NCBI RefSeq assembly: GCF_002211365.1
Contig: NZ_LOKZ01000039.1
Span: 169,243-233,242 of the forward strand
Length of the DNA: 64,000 bases
Direction: 5' to 3'
Source of the DNA: Rhizobium sp. R711
GTDB lineage: Bacteria > Pseudomonadota > Alphaproteobacteria > Rhizobiales > Rhizobiaceae
A program made the translations under genes and the position numbers. This document shows positions 52,836-61,204 of this stretch, in pieces. Position 1 is the first letter of the stretch. Every line of letters starts with the position of its first letter. A model generated the notes under the pieces. It was not told where the DNA came from. It saw only the letters and a program-made list of their open reading frames with translations, and searched no databases.

Positions 52836-53768
52836 ATGATCGAAGCCGCAATGATCTGGAATGAGCCGAACAATAAGTCGCACTGGGATCCGCAGATTGA
52901 TCCGGAATGGCACCGCTTTGCACAGATGAGCATGCTTGCGGCCGATGCAATTGCGGCAACCAACCCGAAGCTGACCAAGGTTCTTGGAGGAATTTCCCCG
53001 ATCGATCCCGGCTTTATGAGCCGCATGAAAGATTATGGCGTGCTCGATCATATGGATGCGGTTGCCGTCCACGGGTTCCCGCTCGATTGGAACCTCTGGC
53101 AGATCCATGAGTGGCCGGACAAGATAGAGGAGATCCGCGCAGTTACCCATCTGCCGGTCTGGGTCAGCGAGGTCGGAATTTCCACCTTTGGCGCGGAGGA
53201 AGTGCAGCTTTGGGGACTTAAGCGGACCGCCGAGCTGCTGAAAGGCAAGGTCGAGAGGTGCCAGTGGTATAGTCTTTACGACCTGCCGCAGGAATGGGAG
53301 GCGACAACCCGTCACCGGGAAGCCGAGGGCTCCTCCTATTATCGGCATTACCACATGGGGATCTTGCGTCAGGACGGCCGCCCGAAGCTCGCCTTGGAGG
53401 AGTTCGCCAGACACACGCCCGAATTCGGCTTGGTACAGTGGTTTCATTTCGAAGATCCGCGACTGAAGGAGGCGGCCACCTGGATGAAGAGGCTCGGCGT
53501 CAAATCCGTCAGGACCGGACTTTCCTGGGCCGACCGTTTTCGCCCCAATGCACTCGACTGGTTCGATCGGCAAATGTGCGCGCTCGAGGATTTCGACGTC
53601 ACCGTGACGTTCTGCTTTACGCCCGAACACCGAGGTCTCGCGCCACACCACACCAGCGCACCCCTTGTTGCTGAGGAATTTGCAGAATTTTGTTGCGAGA
53701 TGGTGGATCGATACGCGCCCCGGCAACGCTCTATCAGCGCTGAGCGAATTCCGCTTTCTGGCAACTGA
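52836..53768 (+). CDS. GH-A clan glycosidase-like protein with permuted halves
   Basis: 310-residue protein in which the order of half-domains is reversed. It opens at the acid/base strand, MIWNEPNN (E10), continues through the nucleophile strand LPVWVSEVGIST (E112), and only after residue 195 brings a segment (LVQWFHFEDPRLKEAATWMKRLGVKSVRTGLSWADRF, overall pattern; then VTVTFCFTPEHRG) that matches the N-terminal half of the hydrolase domain of the fusion gene at 25349-27364. No signal peptide. The start has GGAAGAAG upstream and lies 21 bp after the phosphatase, so the permutation does not come from a misread start. Confidence 0.88.
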   Translation: MIEAAMIWNEPNNKSHWDPQIDPEWHRFAQMSMLAADAIAATNPKLTKVLGGISPIDPGFMSRMKDYGVLDHMDAVAVHGFPLDWNLWQIHEWPDKIEEIRAVTHLPVWVSEVGISTFGAEEVQLWGLKRTAELLKGKVERCQWYSLYDLPQEWEATTRHREAEGSSYYRHYHMGILRQDGRPKLALEEFARHTPEFGLVQWFHFEDPRLKEAATWMKRLGVKSVRTGLSWADRFRPNALDWFDRQMCALEDFDVTVTFCFTPEHRGLAPHHTSAPLVAEEFAEFCCEMVDRYAPRQRSISAERIPLSGN

Positions 53769-53774
53769 ACACAA

Positions 53775-55193
53775 TCAATCGGTCTCCGCACCTGAACGAC
53801 CAATCCGGTCGACGATACGTCCGATGGGCCCGCGGGAATAGGCGAAACCCTGATAGAGGAAGGACACAATCCTCGCCCATGCCAAATAGAGCTGCGGACG
53901 ACGAAGTAAGTGCGAGAACCAGAAAATGCGATGGCTCCAGGCGCTGATTGCGTAGCGCAGGCGGTAGATCATCCGACGACGCCACGTCAGACTGCCAGCG
54001 CCAGCCGCGACCCTCTTGCGCGGCCGCCGATCGGGCCGCAGCCACGTCAGCCGGAAAGCAAGTCCTTCACGGCGCTGTCGAAATCCGGCCGCCTGCGTTC
54101 TTGCAACGAACTCCTCATCGACCAAGGACAAGACGATGCGGCGCGAAATCACGGCGTTGTTGACAAGGTCCAGCAATGCCGCAGAGCGGATGATCACCAC
54201 ATTCGTCCCGCGCCCGTCAGCAGCATAGGGTTGTGCCCAGGCGTCTCCAAAGGCGATGTCGGCAGTCTCGGCAACCACATCGTCGCAGAAGTTGCACGCT
54301 GAATTTTGGAAGAAGCCGGCCCCCCAGTCGCCATCTGCCAAATGCCACCAGTCGCGGCCAATGACATCCTGGTGAGGTAGCGTGACCTGGGCCCGATACC
54401 AGTTTGCAGGACGGTCCACACGTTTTACGCGATAATCGAAGTGCTCGACATCGGCTATCGCAGCGCCCATTTGCCAGGCAAAGCTTTCAGCCATGCGGGC
54501 GCTCTTCATATGGCCACAAAACAGGCCAAGCGTGAAGCTGATCCGTTCATTCAGTACCGGATCATTCGCGCATGACAATCTCACGGCCTTGATGAAGCAG
54601 GGAACGCCTATGACGGCGTATCGGCCAGGCGTTGTCCTGATCGCGTCGAGCACCCCGGACAGCTCGACCGGATAATATCGCGATTTCGCGCCGGCTTTCA
54701 GATCCTCGATGCTGCGTGAGAGCCTGTAGCGAAACAGACGATCGCCGCTATCGGTCTCGCCGACATGGGCTACGGCATCGACCAGGCCCCGCTGCAGCAA
54801 CTCGGCAGCAACCCAGGTGACGAGCCCGCCGGAGCTGCCGTTGGCGCGAAAGTCGCCCTCTTCGACATGGCCAACGAAGGCTTTCTCAAACCGTCCCAGC
54901 AATGGGTCGCACTTTGCCGCCGTCGCAAAGTGCCTGGCGGCCAGGTCGTCCTCGTTTTCGGCAAGAGGCGAGAACGGGCAAATGCTTGGAAATTCGACCT
55001 GTGGGGCGGATTTGAGATCGCCGGCTTCCTTGGGTTTCAACTGTCCGTACCGATCGAACTGCATTTGCAAGGTGGCGCCTGATCGCTTTACCGCGCAAGC
55101 CCCGCAGCCGATGCAGAGACCGGAGCGCACAATGTCGCGGTATGTCAGCGGCGGAGAGCAACGGTTCGTCATTGATGCACTAACAAACGACAT
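53775..55193 (-). CDS. F420-hydrogenase β-subunit-like (FrhB/FdhB) iron-sulfur flavoprotein
   Basis: 472-residue protein of the FrhB family. N-terminal [4Fe-4S]-type cysteines in LCIGCGACAVKRSG and ICPFSP; central FrhB_FdhB domain with ANGSSGGLVTWVAAELLQRG and YAVIGVPCFIKAVR; a second cluster motif in NSACNFCDDVVAETADIAFGDAW. The C-terminus (about 400-472) is basic and partly hydrophobic. In polysaccharide loci such proteins pair with pyruvyl transferases, as here, and may reduce sugar or pyruvyl groups. ATG at 55193 overlaps the pyruvyl transferase end by 14 bp; 55172 is an alternative start. Confidence 0.88.
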   Translation of the reverse strand: MSFVSASMTNRCSPPLTYRDIVRSGLCIGCGACAVKRSGATLQMQFDRYGQLKPKEAGDLKSAPQVEFPSICPFSPLAENEDDLAARHFATAAKCDPLLGRFEKAFVGHVEEGDFRANGSSGGLVTWVAAELLQRGLVDAVAHVGETDSGDRLFRYRLSRSIEDLKAGAKSRYYPVELSGVLDAIRTTPGRYAVIGVPCFIKAVRLSCANDPVLNERISFTLGLFCGHMKSARMAESFAWQMGAAIADVEHFDYRVKRVDRPANWYRAQVTLPHQDVIGRDWWHLADGDWGAGFFQNSACNFCDDVVAETADIAFGDAWAQPYAADGRGTNVVIIRSAALLDLVNNAVISRRIVLSLVDEEFVARTQAAGFRQRREGLAFRLTWLRPDRRPRKRVAAGAGSLTWRRRMIYRLRYAISAWSHRIFWFSHLLRRPQLYLAWARIVSFLYQGFAYSRGPIGRIVDRIGRSGAETD

Positions 55194-56367
55194 GATCCAG
55201 ATAGATCGATGAATTGGCGCGCAAGATGGAAATGCGCCGCGCGATCGCAGGCTCCAGGGGACAGTCAAGTACCGTTTCGAGCTGCGGGGAGACACAAGCC
55301 TCGACTATTATGTGTCGCTGGGCGCCCACGATTTCTGCCAAATCGCGCAACTTGTTGCTGCGGTAGTCGGACAAAACGCAGGCAAACGGCTTCTCATAAA
55401 CGAGAGAAAAGACGCAACCGTGGAAGAAATTGGTCACCACGGCTTTCGCCGATGCGATGAAGGCGGCAAACTCATTTGGGCCTGCATCGATCCATTGCCG
55501 GTCTGCCCAGTCGTTTCGATAGCCGATGCTGATCAGCCGATAAGCTCTCCTGTCAGCCCATTGGCGAACCGCCTTCTGGAACCAGCTCGGAAAACCATGA
55601 CCATAGACGGCCGCATAGCGCCCGTTGCCATCGTTGCGCGTTGCCAGGATCGGCTGCGGGAACTGCAGACATGGATCAAGGGCAAGCTCTGGCTCAAGGG
55701 CAAGTGCTTCACGAATGAGCCGAGCCGAATTCAGATCGCGCACGCAAATGCGGGAAAATCGTCGTAATCGGTCGCCCCAAAGACCCTGCAGTCGCACATG
55801 CGATGCGAAATTGCCGAACGTCGCGGCATAGGAAACCAGATGGTCGGTGCTTAACCCTTCTCCATAGAAGACGGCGCATCCGCCATACCATGGATGTTTC
55901 AGGTTCCAGACCTCGTCGCTGCCAACGATCACAAGCCGAAATCGTCCCGCCTGGGCTGGATCGTCGAGCGGAAATGGAGATGAAAGCGGCAGCTTTTTTA
56001 TCGCGGCGAAGAACTTGTGCATCTTTTTCTTGTACAAGTCGTAATCTTGAAACGACGTCCTTATCGGAAGCAATGGACTGAGCGCACAGCGCCATTCCGC
56101 CCGATCTGACCGCGGAGAGCGATAATCGAGAAGAACCGCGTCCGCGCCCATCGCGGCCAATCCCTCCACCAGACAGCGCGCTTGCCAGTACGACCCGTAG
56201 TTGATGCAGCGGTGAAACGTCAGTACGCCGACATTTCCGGTGCGAGCTTGCATCCCACCACCTGGGTTCATGACATGAAGAGATTGGCTTCTGGCCGGTG
56301 AACTTCTGGCCGGTGAACTTCTGGCCGGTGAGCTTCTGGCCGGTGACAAGGGAACAAAATCAGGCAT
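55180..56367 (-). CDS. Polysaccharide pyruvyl transferase family protein
   Basis: GT-B-like enzyme of the CsaB/polysaccharide pyruvyl transferase family, adding pyruvate ketals or an equivalent to sugars. NYGSYWQARCLVEGLAAMGADAVLLDYRSP is the N-terminal Rossmann, RLVIVGSDEVWNLKHPW and AVYGHGFPSWFQKAVRQW follow, and the donor end is AVVTNFFHGCVFSLVYEKPFACVLSDYRSNKL. The first ATG (56367) gives 395 residues but its N-terminus contains a tandem SPARS repeat; internal ATGs at 56271 or 56253 also fit family starts. Operon with the FrhB-like gene, behind an EcfG-type promoter. Confidence 0.87.
   Translation of the reverse strand: MPDFVPLSPARSSPARSSPARSSPARSQSLHVMNPGGGMQARTGNVGVLTFHRCINYGSYWQARCLVEGLAAMGADAVLLDYRSPRSDRAEWRCALSPLLPIRTSFQDYDLYKKKMHKFFAAIKKLPLSSPFPLDDPAQAGRFRLVIVGSDEVWNLKHPWYGGCAVFYGEGLSTDHLVSYAATFGNFASHVRLQGLWGDRLRRFSRICVRDLNSARLIREALALEPELALDPCLQFPQPILATRNDGNGRYAAVYGHGFPSWFQKAVRQWADRRAYRLISIGYRNDWADRQWIDAGPNEFAAFIASAKAVVTNFFHGCVFSLVYEKPFACVLSDYRSNKLRDLAEIVGAQRHIIVEACVSPQLETVLDCPLEPAIARRISILRANSSIYLDHVVC
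56288..56346. repeat. Four tandem copies of a 15-bp repeat
   Basis: Unit CTTCTGGCCGGTGAA, four copies, the last slightly degenerate. On the minus strand it encodes SPARS per unit, in frame with the pyruvyl transferase, so copy-number change keeps the frame. Confidence 0.9.
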
Positions 56368-56448
56368 CGTGCTCTCAATTGGGAAAGAGCAGCCGTCGTC
56401 GGAAAGCCGCGGCGAACTGCGTTCTCATTGCCCACGGGACGAGGGTCG

Positions 56449-56473
56449 AACCTTGAGGGAAAAAAATTGTTCC
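56449..56473 (-). promoter_or_regulatory. EcfG/RpoE2-type promoter candidate of the pyruvyl transferase operon
   Basis: Minus-strand GGAAC (56473-56469), 16 nt, GGTT (56452-56449), upstream of the first ATG at 56367. Confidence 0.6.
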
Positions 56474-56608
56474 CGATCACGATGCCTGCGCCAATGCGCT
56501 ATGCATTTTCACTGCCAACAAGCCGAGGCCAGTCGGGCAAGTCACGCGTGACATCGCAAGCCGCTAAAGATCGGCATCGAAGGGTTGGCTCGGCAAACTG
56601 GTTTTAAT

Positions 56609-57385
56609 CTAGCTGTGGCCAAGATCGATGTCGGCAACAAGCGGCAGATGATCCGATGCCAGTCTCGTGGTGCGGTTGCCAATGACGCTTGAGGCAGCGA
56701 CTGCAAGATCGGCGCTCACGAATATATGGTCGAGCCGCATGAGTGGAAAGCGCGACGGAAAGGTCGCTCTTGCTGTCTGATGGCAGGCAAGTTGGGCATC
56801 CTGCAACAGGCGTGTGGCAAGACGGTAGGCGGCTGATGAGGGAACTGCATTGAAATCGCCGCAGAGGATGGCTGATGCTGGATTGCCGCCGTCGCGACCC
56901 AGCCACGCCGGCCCAAGAAGCGCGCTCATTTGCTGGATGCGATCGCGCCGCCGAAGGCCGAGATGCGTGTTGACGACGAGCAGATTGCGGTTGGCAAACA
57001 TCACCTCGACGCAAAGCGCGCCGCGCGGCTCTCCCAGCGAAGGCAATGGCCCGGCCTTGACGGTGCGTGCCGGCAGAGCCGTTATGATGGCATCGCCATA
57101 TTGCTCTTCGGCAATCGTCAATGCGGGATTGAAATGAGCTTCCATCCTAAGCAACGAGGCGATGATGGCGGCCTGATCGACCCCACCGGTTCTGCGGCGG
57201 CGAACATCGATCTCCTGCAGTGCCACGATGTCGGGCCTGGCATCTGCAATGATGGCCGCTATTCGCCCGGGGTCGATCTTTCGATCAGTGCCAGCACAGC
57301 TATGCACATTGTAGCTCAGAATTCTGATTGCTTGTCGCTCCCGCTTGCACAAGGAACACTCGCAGCCGGCTAATCGTTCCGCCAC
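56609..57385 (-). CDS. Endonuclease/exonuclease/phosphatase (EEP) family protein
   Basis: About 258 residues of the DNase I-like fold: ILSYNVHSCAGTDRKIDPGRIAAII, IVALQEIDVRRRR (metal-binding Glu), LLVVNTHLGLRRRDRIQQM, AILCGDFNAVPSS and the catalytic LASDHLPLVADI. Members cleave DNA, phospholipid headgroups or inositol phosphates. The start is uncertain: GTG at 57385 has GGGAG 7 nt upstream and is chosen; a longer frame begins at 57493. It follows the PLD gene on the same strand with about 200 bp between them. Confidence 0.88.
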   Translation of the reverse strand: MAERLAGCECSLCKRERQAIRILSYNVHSCAGTDRKIDPGRIAAIIADARPDIVALQEIDVRRRRTGGVDQAAIIASLLRMEAHFNPALTIAEEQYGDAIITALPARTVKAGPLPSLGEPRGALCVEVMFANRNLLVVNTHLGLRRRDRIQQMSALLGPAWLGRDGGNPASAILCGDFNAVPSSAAYRLATRLLQDAQLACHQTARATFPSRFPLMRLDHIFVSADLAVAASSVIGNRTTRLASDHLPLVADIDLGHS

Positions 57386-57589
57386 GATCTCGCTCCCAAT
57401 GTGGCTTTGCTTATGTCGATCTTCGTCAGTTTTCAAGTTTCGCAATGGTTGCTTCTTCGTGATCGATCCCCTGCCGATAGCGTTGCGAAGCAACCACGCC
57501 TTGCAGTCGAAGCGTGTCGTACCCGGGGGCCCTTGCGAGACCAGCGTTTCTCATTGCACTTTCGTTGGCTCTTGGCTCGCGATAGCGGC

Positions 57590-59107
57590 TCAATCGGTCC
57601 CCTGATGGCATTTGGCTCTGTCTGTTTTCTCATTCGGCTCGCCTGCGCTGTGGTTTTCGGTGTGAGTGAGACCGCTTCCTGGGATCTTGAGAAACGGAAA
57701 AAAGCGGTCAACGAGGCGATGAAAAAAGACGCGTACCGATTGTCCGAACGGACAGGCAGGATCGACGATGGCGGTCGCAAAGACCGGCCCCTCCTTTGCA
57801 TCTGCCGGCACAAACGTTCGCAAAGACCTCGGCTTGACGTTGAGCTCCTCGATCGCCTCAATGAGGGAGCCTTTCCGGCAAATCACCTCCCTTACGGCAT
57901 CGGCGCTGCAGCCGAGATATTCGGCAACCAGCAAATTGCGCAATTGCGCAATGGCAAGCCGGTGGTCTGGTCGGGATGCCTCAAAAAGAATATCGCATTC
58001 GGTATCAAGCCCTTCCGAGCGATGGTTAAGGTTGGAGGAGCCCATGCGCAAAAGCCTGTCGTCGGCGATCTGCAGTTTTGAGTGCACGAGCAATGCAGCG
58101 TTTTCGGCGCCCTGGCGAACGACTGGATGAAAGACGCGCAGACGTTTGTGTCGGTCAGCTCGCCTAAGACGTTGAATGATCCTGTCGCGGTTGCCGCCCA
58201 TGATTTTGTTTTCAATCCAGCCATGAGAGGCGGCGGTGCAGATAATGACGATTTCCGGTCCATTCGGCTCCTGCAAGCGCGCGGCAAGCGCTTCGGCGAC
58301 ATTGAACGATGCCAGATATTGCGTCTCGATATAGAGCTGCCGCTCAGCCATGGCGATCATCTTTCTCGTCAAGAGTAGGCCCTGCCGCAGGCCGGTCTTG
58401 AAGAGCGTTGTCGGCTTGCTCAATGCGAGCCTCACCGGCACGTTGCGCAGCGTAACGGCAGGGCCATTCAGCCAATCGGGGGCGCTTTGTTTCGGCAAGG
58501 CTTGATATATTTCCCCCGTGGCCTCCTGCCATCGCTGTCTTGCCACTCCCGATATGAGAGCCGCGGCCCCACCCGTCACCATGACCTGCAGATCGTGCAG
58601 CGGTTCGTAGGCAACGCCTTCCGTATCGCACCTCAAGCGGTCACGCACTTTGTGACTGCAGGTGTCCCACCGCCGCGACGTCAGATCGATCCCGCCCGTG
58701 AACGCCGCGATATCATCCACACAAACGAGCTTTTGATGGTGACAGCCGCGCAGGACAGGTTGAAGGGCCAAACGCAGATCGATCTGGCCACTTTGGGGAA
58801 AATTTGCCTTGGTAACGAGATCGAGTGATTTTTCGGAGTAGATCGGACCGAGTGCCCAGATCAGAATCTTGATCTCCAGACCGGGATTGGCCTTGGCACA
58901 ACTCTCCAGCAACTCGCCGAGGGTCTGTCTTGAGGTTCTTGGTTCGAGGAGAATGTCCGGATTGAAGGCCCATCCGATGATCCATACCCTCTTTCGTGCT
59001 CGTCGCAAGGTGTCTGCCAGCTGGGCAAAATAGCGGCTGCCGTTGATCAGAAATGCCGCTTTTTCAGCGGTTCCTTCGAGCTCGATCTCGTCTCTTTCCA
59101 ACATCAT
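57590..59107 (-). CDS. Phospholipase D/cardiolipin synthase-like protein
   Basis: 505-residue PLD-superfamily enzyme with two HKD motifs: HQKLVCVDDIAAFTGGIDL (first) and HSKLQIADDRLLRMGSSNLNHRS (second). The N-terminus has GTAEKAAFLINGSRYFAQLADTLRRARKRV and WAFNPDILLEPR, common in predicted phosphatidyl transferases of rhizobia. No signal peptide. The C-terminal 60 residues contain a hydrophobic stretch (VFFHRLVDRFFPFLKI). It may remodel phospholipids; phosphatidylinositol-like lipids are an interesting possibility in view of ino1. Confidence 0.9.
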   Translation of the reverse strand: MMLERDEIELEGTAEKAAFLINGSRYFAQLADTLRRARKRVWIIGWAFNPDILLEPRTSRQTLGELLESCAKANPGLEIKILIWALGPIYSEKSLDLVTKANFPQSGQIDLRLALQPVLRGCHHQKLVCVDDIAAFTGGIDLTSRRWDTCSHKVRDRLRCDTEGVAYEPLHDLQVMVTGGAAALISGVARQRWQEATGEIYQALPKQSAPDWLNGPAVTLRNVPVRLALSKPTTLFKTGLRQGLLLTRKMIAMAERQLYIETQYLASFNVAEALAARLQEPNGPEIVIICTAASHGWIENKIMGGNRDRIIQRLRRADRHKRLRVFHPVVRQGAENAALLVHSKLQIADDRLLRMGSSNLNHRSEGLDTECDILFEASRPDHRLAIAQLRNLLVAEYLGCSADAVREVICRKGSLIEAIEELNVKPRSLRTFVPADAKEGPVFATAIVDPACPFGQSVRVFFHRLVDRFFPFLKIPGSGLTHTENHSAGEPNEKTDRAKCHQGTD

Positions 59108-59185
59108 TCCTGATCATGCCTCATCTGGGCATCCGAGCCTGTGGCAGACTAAGCTGCTGAAACAAATACAAAAATCCTCAGCTCT

Positions 59186-59210
59186 AACGCGTTGCGCTGC
59201 TCAAGGTTCC
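59186..59210 (-). promoter_or_regulatory. EcfG/RpoE2-type promoter for the PLD gene
   Basis: Minus-strand GGAAC (59210-59206), 16 nt, CGTT (59189-59186), exact match; about 72 nt leader. Confidence 0.82.
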
Positions 59211-59326
59211 TGACGCGTAGAACTTTGGGCGCAGACTTGCCGGACTTTTGTCTGGAAAGCACGAAGGCGCATGACAGCAAAGGACCACTGCGCGGAACAA
59301 GTCGCCTGTCCCACAGTTCCTGTCGC

Positions 59327-60283
59327 ATGGGAAAACCAGGTACGATCAGGATCGGGATCTCGGGATGGACCTATCGGCCCTGGCGCGGCGTCTTCTATCC
59401 CGAAGACCTGGCCCAGAAAGACGAACTTTTCTACGCGTCGCGGCAATTTGCTTCGATCGAAATCAACGGAACCTTTTATGGACTGCAGCGTCCTGCCGTC
59501 TTTGAAAGCTGGCGGCAAGCGACACCGGACGAGTTCGTCTTCGCGATAAAGGGCTCTCGCTACATTACCCATATGAGAAGACTGGGCGATATCGAAACGC
59601 CTCTTGCCAATTTCTTTGCCTCAGGCCTCTTGCGCCTCGGGCACAAGCTTGGGCCAATCCTTTGGCAGTTTCCGGCGCGCCAGCCTTTCGATGCTCGGCT
59701 TTTTTCCGTGTTTTTTAAGCTGCTGCCTCATGACACCATTGCCGCGGCACGGCTTGCGGCAAAACATGATGAGCGACTTGAAGGGCGGAATTGGATTGAC
59801 TGCGATGAAAGAAGGCCCGTACGCCATGCCGTCGAGGTCCGACATCAAAGCTTCGCAAGTTCTGACTTCATAAAGTTACTGCGCGATCACGGTGTTGCAC
59901 TCGTTTGTGCCGATACGGTCGAGTGGCCTTTGCTGATGGATGTTACCGCCGATTTCGTTTACTGCCGGCTCCACGGCGCCGAAGAGCTTTACGTCAGTGG
60001 CTATGACGACACCGCGCTGACTGCTTGGGCCAAAAGGATCGATGCCTGGGCCCATGGCCGCGAACCGACCAACGCCAACCGTGTGCGTCCGCCCTTGAAG
60101 CATTCGGCCGACGGTCGTGACGTCTATGTCTACTTCGACAACGACGTGAAGGTGCGCGCGCCGGCGGACGCAGGCGCCCTGGCCGCGAAGCTCGGAGCAG
60201 CTTTTGCGCCGTCCCAGCAGCGGCAGGAGACGAAGCGATCGAGATTGATCAATAGGATCGATACGCACGGTCGGGCATCTTGA
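59327..60283 (+). CDS. DUF72 family protein
   Basis: 318-residue TIM-barrel DUF72 (YecE-like) protein. IRIGISGWTYRPWRGVFYPEDLAQKDELFYASRQFASIEINGTFYG (overall pattern) is the N-terminal signature, with FVFAIKGSRYITHMRRL, WQFPARQPFDARLFSVFF and YCRLHGAEELYVSGYDD later. Function unknown; structurally similar to TIM-barrel nucleases, with no proven reaction. The ATG at 59327 is chosen from family length. A GGAAC/TT pair at 59294 is too close to the ATG to be convincing. Confidence 0.88.
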   Translation: MGKPGTIRIGISGWTYRPWRGVFYPEDLAQKDELFYASRQFASIEINGTFYGLQRPAVFESWRQATPDEFVFAIKGSRYITHMRRLGDIETPLANFFASGLLRLGHKLGPILWQFPARQPFDARLFSVFFKLLPHDTIAAARLAAKHDERLEGRNWIDCDERRPVRHAVEVRHQSFASSDFIKLLRDHGVALVCADTVEWPLLMDVTADFVYCRLHGAEELYVSGYDDTALTAWAKRIDAWAHGREPTNANRVRPPLKHSADGRDVYVYFDNDVKVRAPADAGALAAKLGAAFAPSQQRQETKRSRLINRIDTHGRAS

Positions 60284-60326
60284 TCGGCAAGACGCCGGCC
60301 ACTGCCAACCTCGGACCGCTTGTTGA

Positions 60327-60351
60327 GGAACATCGATCGCTCTCAGGTGTT
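60327..60351 (+). promoter_or_regulatory. EcfG/RpoE2-type promoter for the nucleotidyltransferase operon
   Basis: GGAAC (60327-60331), 16 nt, TGTT (60348-60351), 31 bp before the ATG. Confidence 0.65.
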
Positions 60352-60382
60352 CCATGATACGATCGTCACTGAAGGACCATCG

Positions 60383-61204
60383 ATGAACACAGGATCAACA
60401 GCCGTGCGATCCAAGGCTGCCATCATGAAGGCGCGGGCCATTCCGCAACTGATCGATCCAGATGCTGAGCCTTTCGTTGCCGACGCGATAGCGCAACTCA
60501 TTGCTTCGGAGATCCCTTTTCTGGTGGCGGGGACCTACGCGGTCAGCGCCTATACGGGCATTTCCCGTCTCACCAAGGATCTGGACGTTTTCTGCAAGGC
60601 GGGCGATTGCGCACGCATCCTGAACCACTTCAAGCAGCGTGGTTATGCGATCGAGGTGGAGGACGAACGCTGGATCGGCAAGGTCTGGAAGGGCAAGCAC
60701 TTCTTCGACGTCATCTTCGCCTCCTCCAACGGCACGATGCCCGTCGGCGAAATTTGGTTCGACAATGCTCGCCAGATCAAATTGTGCAATTGCCAGGTCA
60801 AGATTGTCAGTCCCACAGAACTCATCTGGTCGAAGTGCTTTATCCAGTTGCGACATCGCTATGACGGCGCCGACATTGCCCATGTCATTTTGAGGGCGAG
60901 CAAAGACATCGACTGGGCTCGGCTTCTTGGATACCTCGAGGTTCATTGGGAGGTGCTGCTCATCCACCTTCTCAATTTCCGTTGGATCTACCCGACAGAG
61001 CGGGACAAGGTGCCCCAATGGCTCATGGACGAGCTTATCGATCGCCTCAAGGCACAGTCGCAAATGCCACTTTCTCAAATGCGCATCTGCCGTGGGCGCA
61101 TGTATTCGCGCGTCGATTACGCTATCGACGTGACCGATTGGGGATTTGCCGATGTCGGCGGTGACGGCAAATTGCGAGGCGAATGGGAGATTGAGGATGA
61201 CTGA
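60383..61204 (+). CDS. Nucleotidyltransferase-fold protein
   Basis: 273-residue protein with a polβ-like nucleotidyltransferase core: helix and strand around PFLVAGTYAVSAYTGISRLTKDLDVFCK (the D-x-D pair is in TKDLDVF), then third acidic residue around FFDVIFASSNG. The rest is helical. Members include toxin-like MNT proteins and unknown enzymes. GAAGGA precedes the ATG. It overlaps the metallophosphoesterase gene by 8 bp, so the two are one unit. Confidence 0.8.
   Translation: MNTGSTAVRSKAAIMKARAIPQLIDPDAEPFVADAIAQLIASEIPFLVAGTYAVSAYTGISRLTKDLDVFCKAGDCARILNHFKQRGYAIEVEDERWIGKVWKGKHFFDVIFASSNGTMPVGEIWFDNARQIKLCNCQVKIVSPTELIWSKCFIQLRHRYDGADIAHVILRASKDIDWARLLGYLEVHWEVLLIHLLNFRWIYPTERDKVPQWLMDELIDRLKAQSQMPLSQMRICRGRMYSRVDYAIDVTDWGFADVGGDGKLRGEWEIEDD

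Noticed and set aside
59294..59318. GGAAC with TT at the right spacing just before the DUF72 ATG
   Set aside because: The predicted transcript start would fall about 1-3 nt from the ATG, leaving no ribosome site; the -10 is AGTT.
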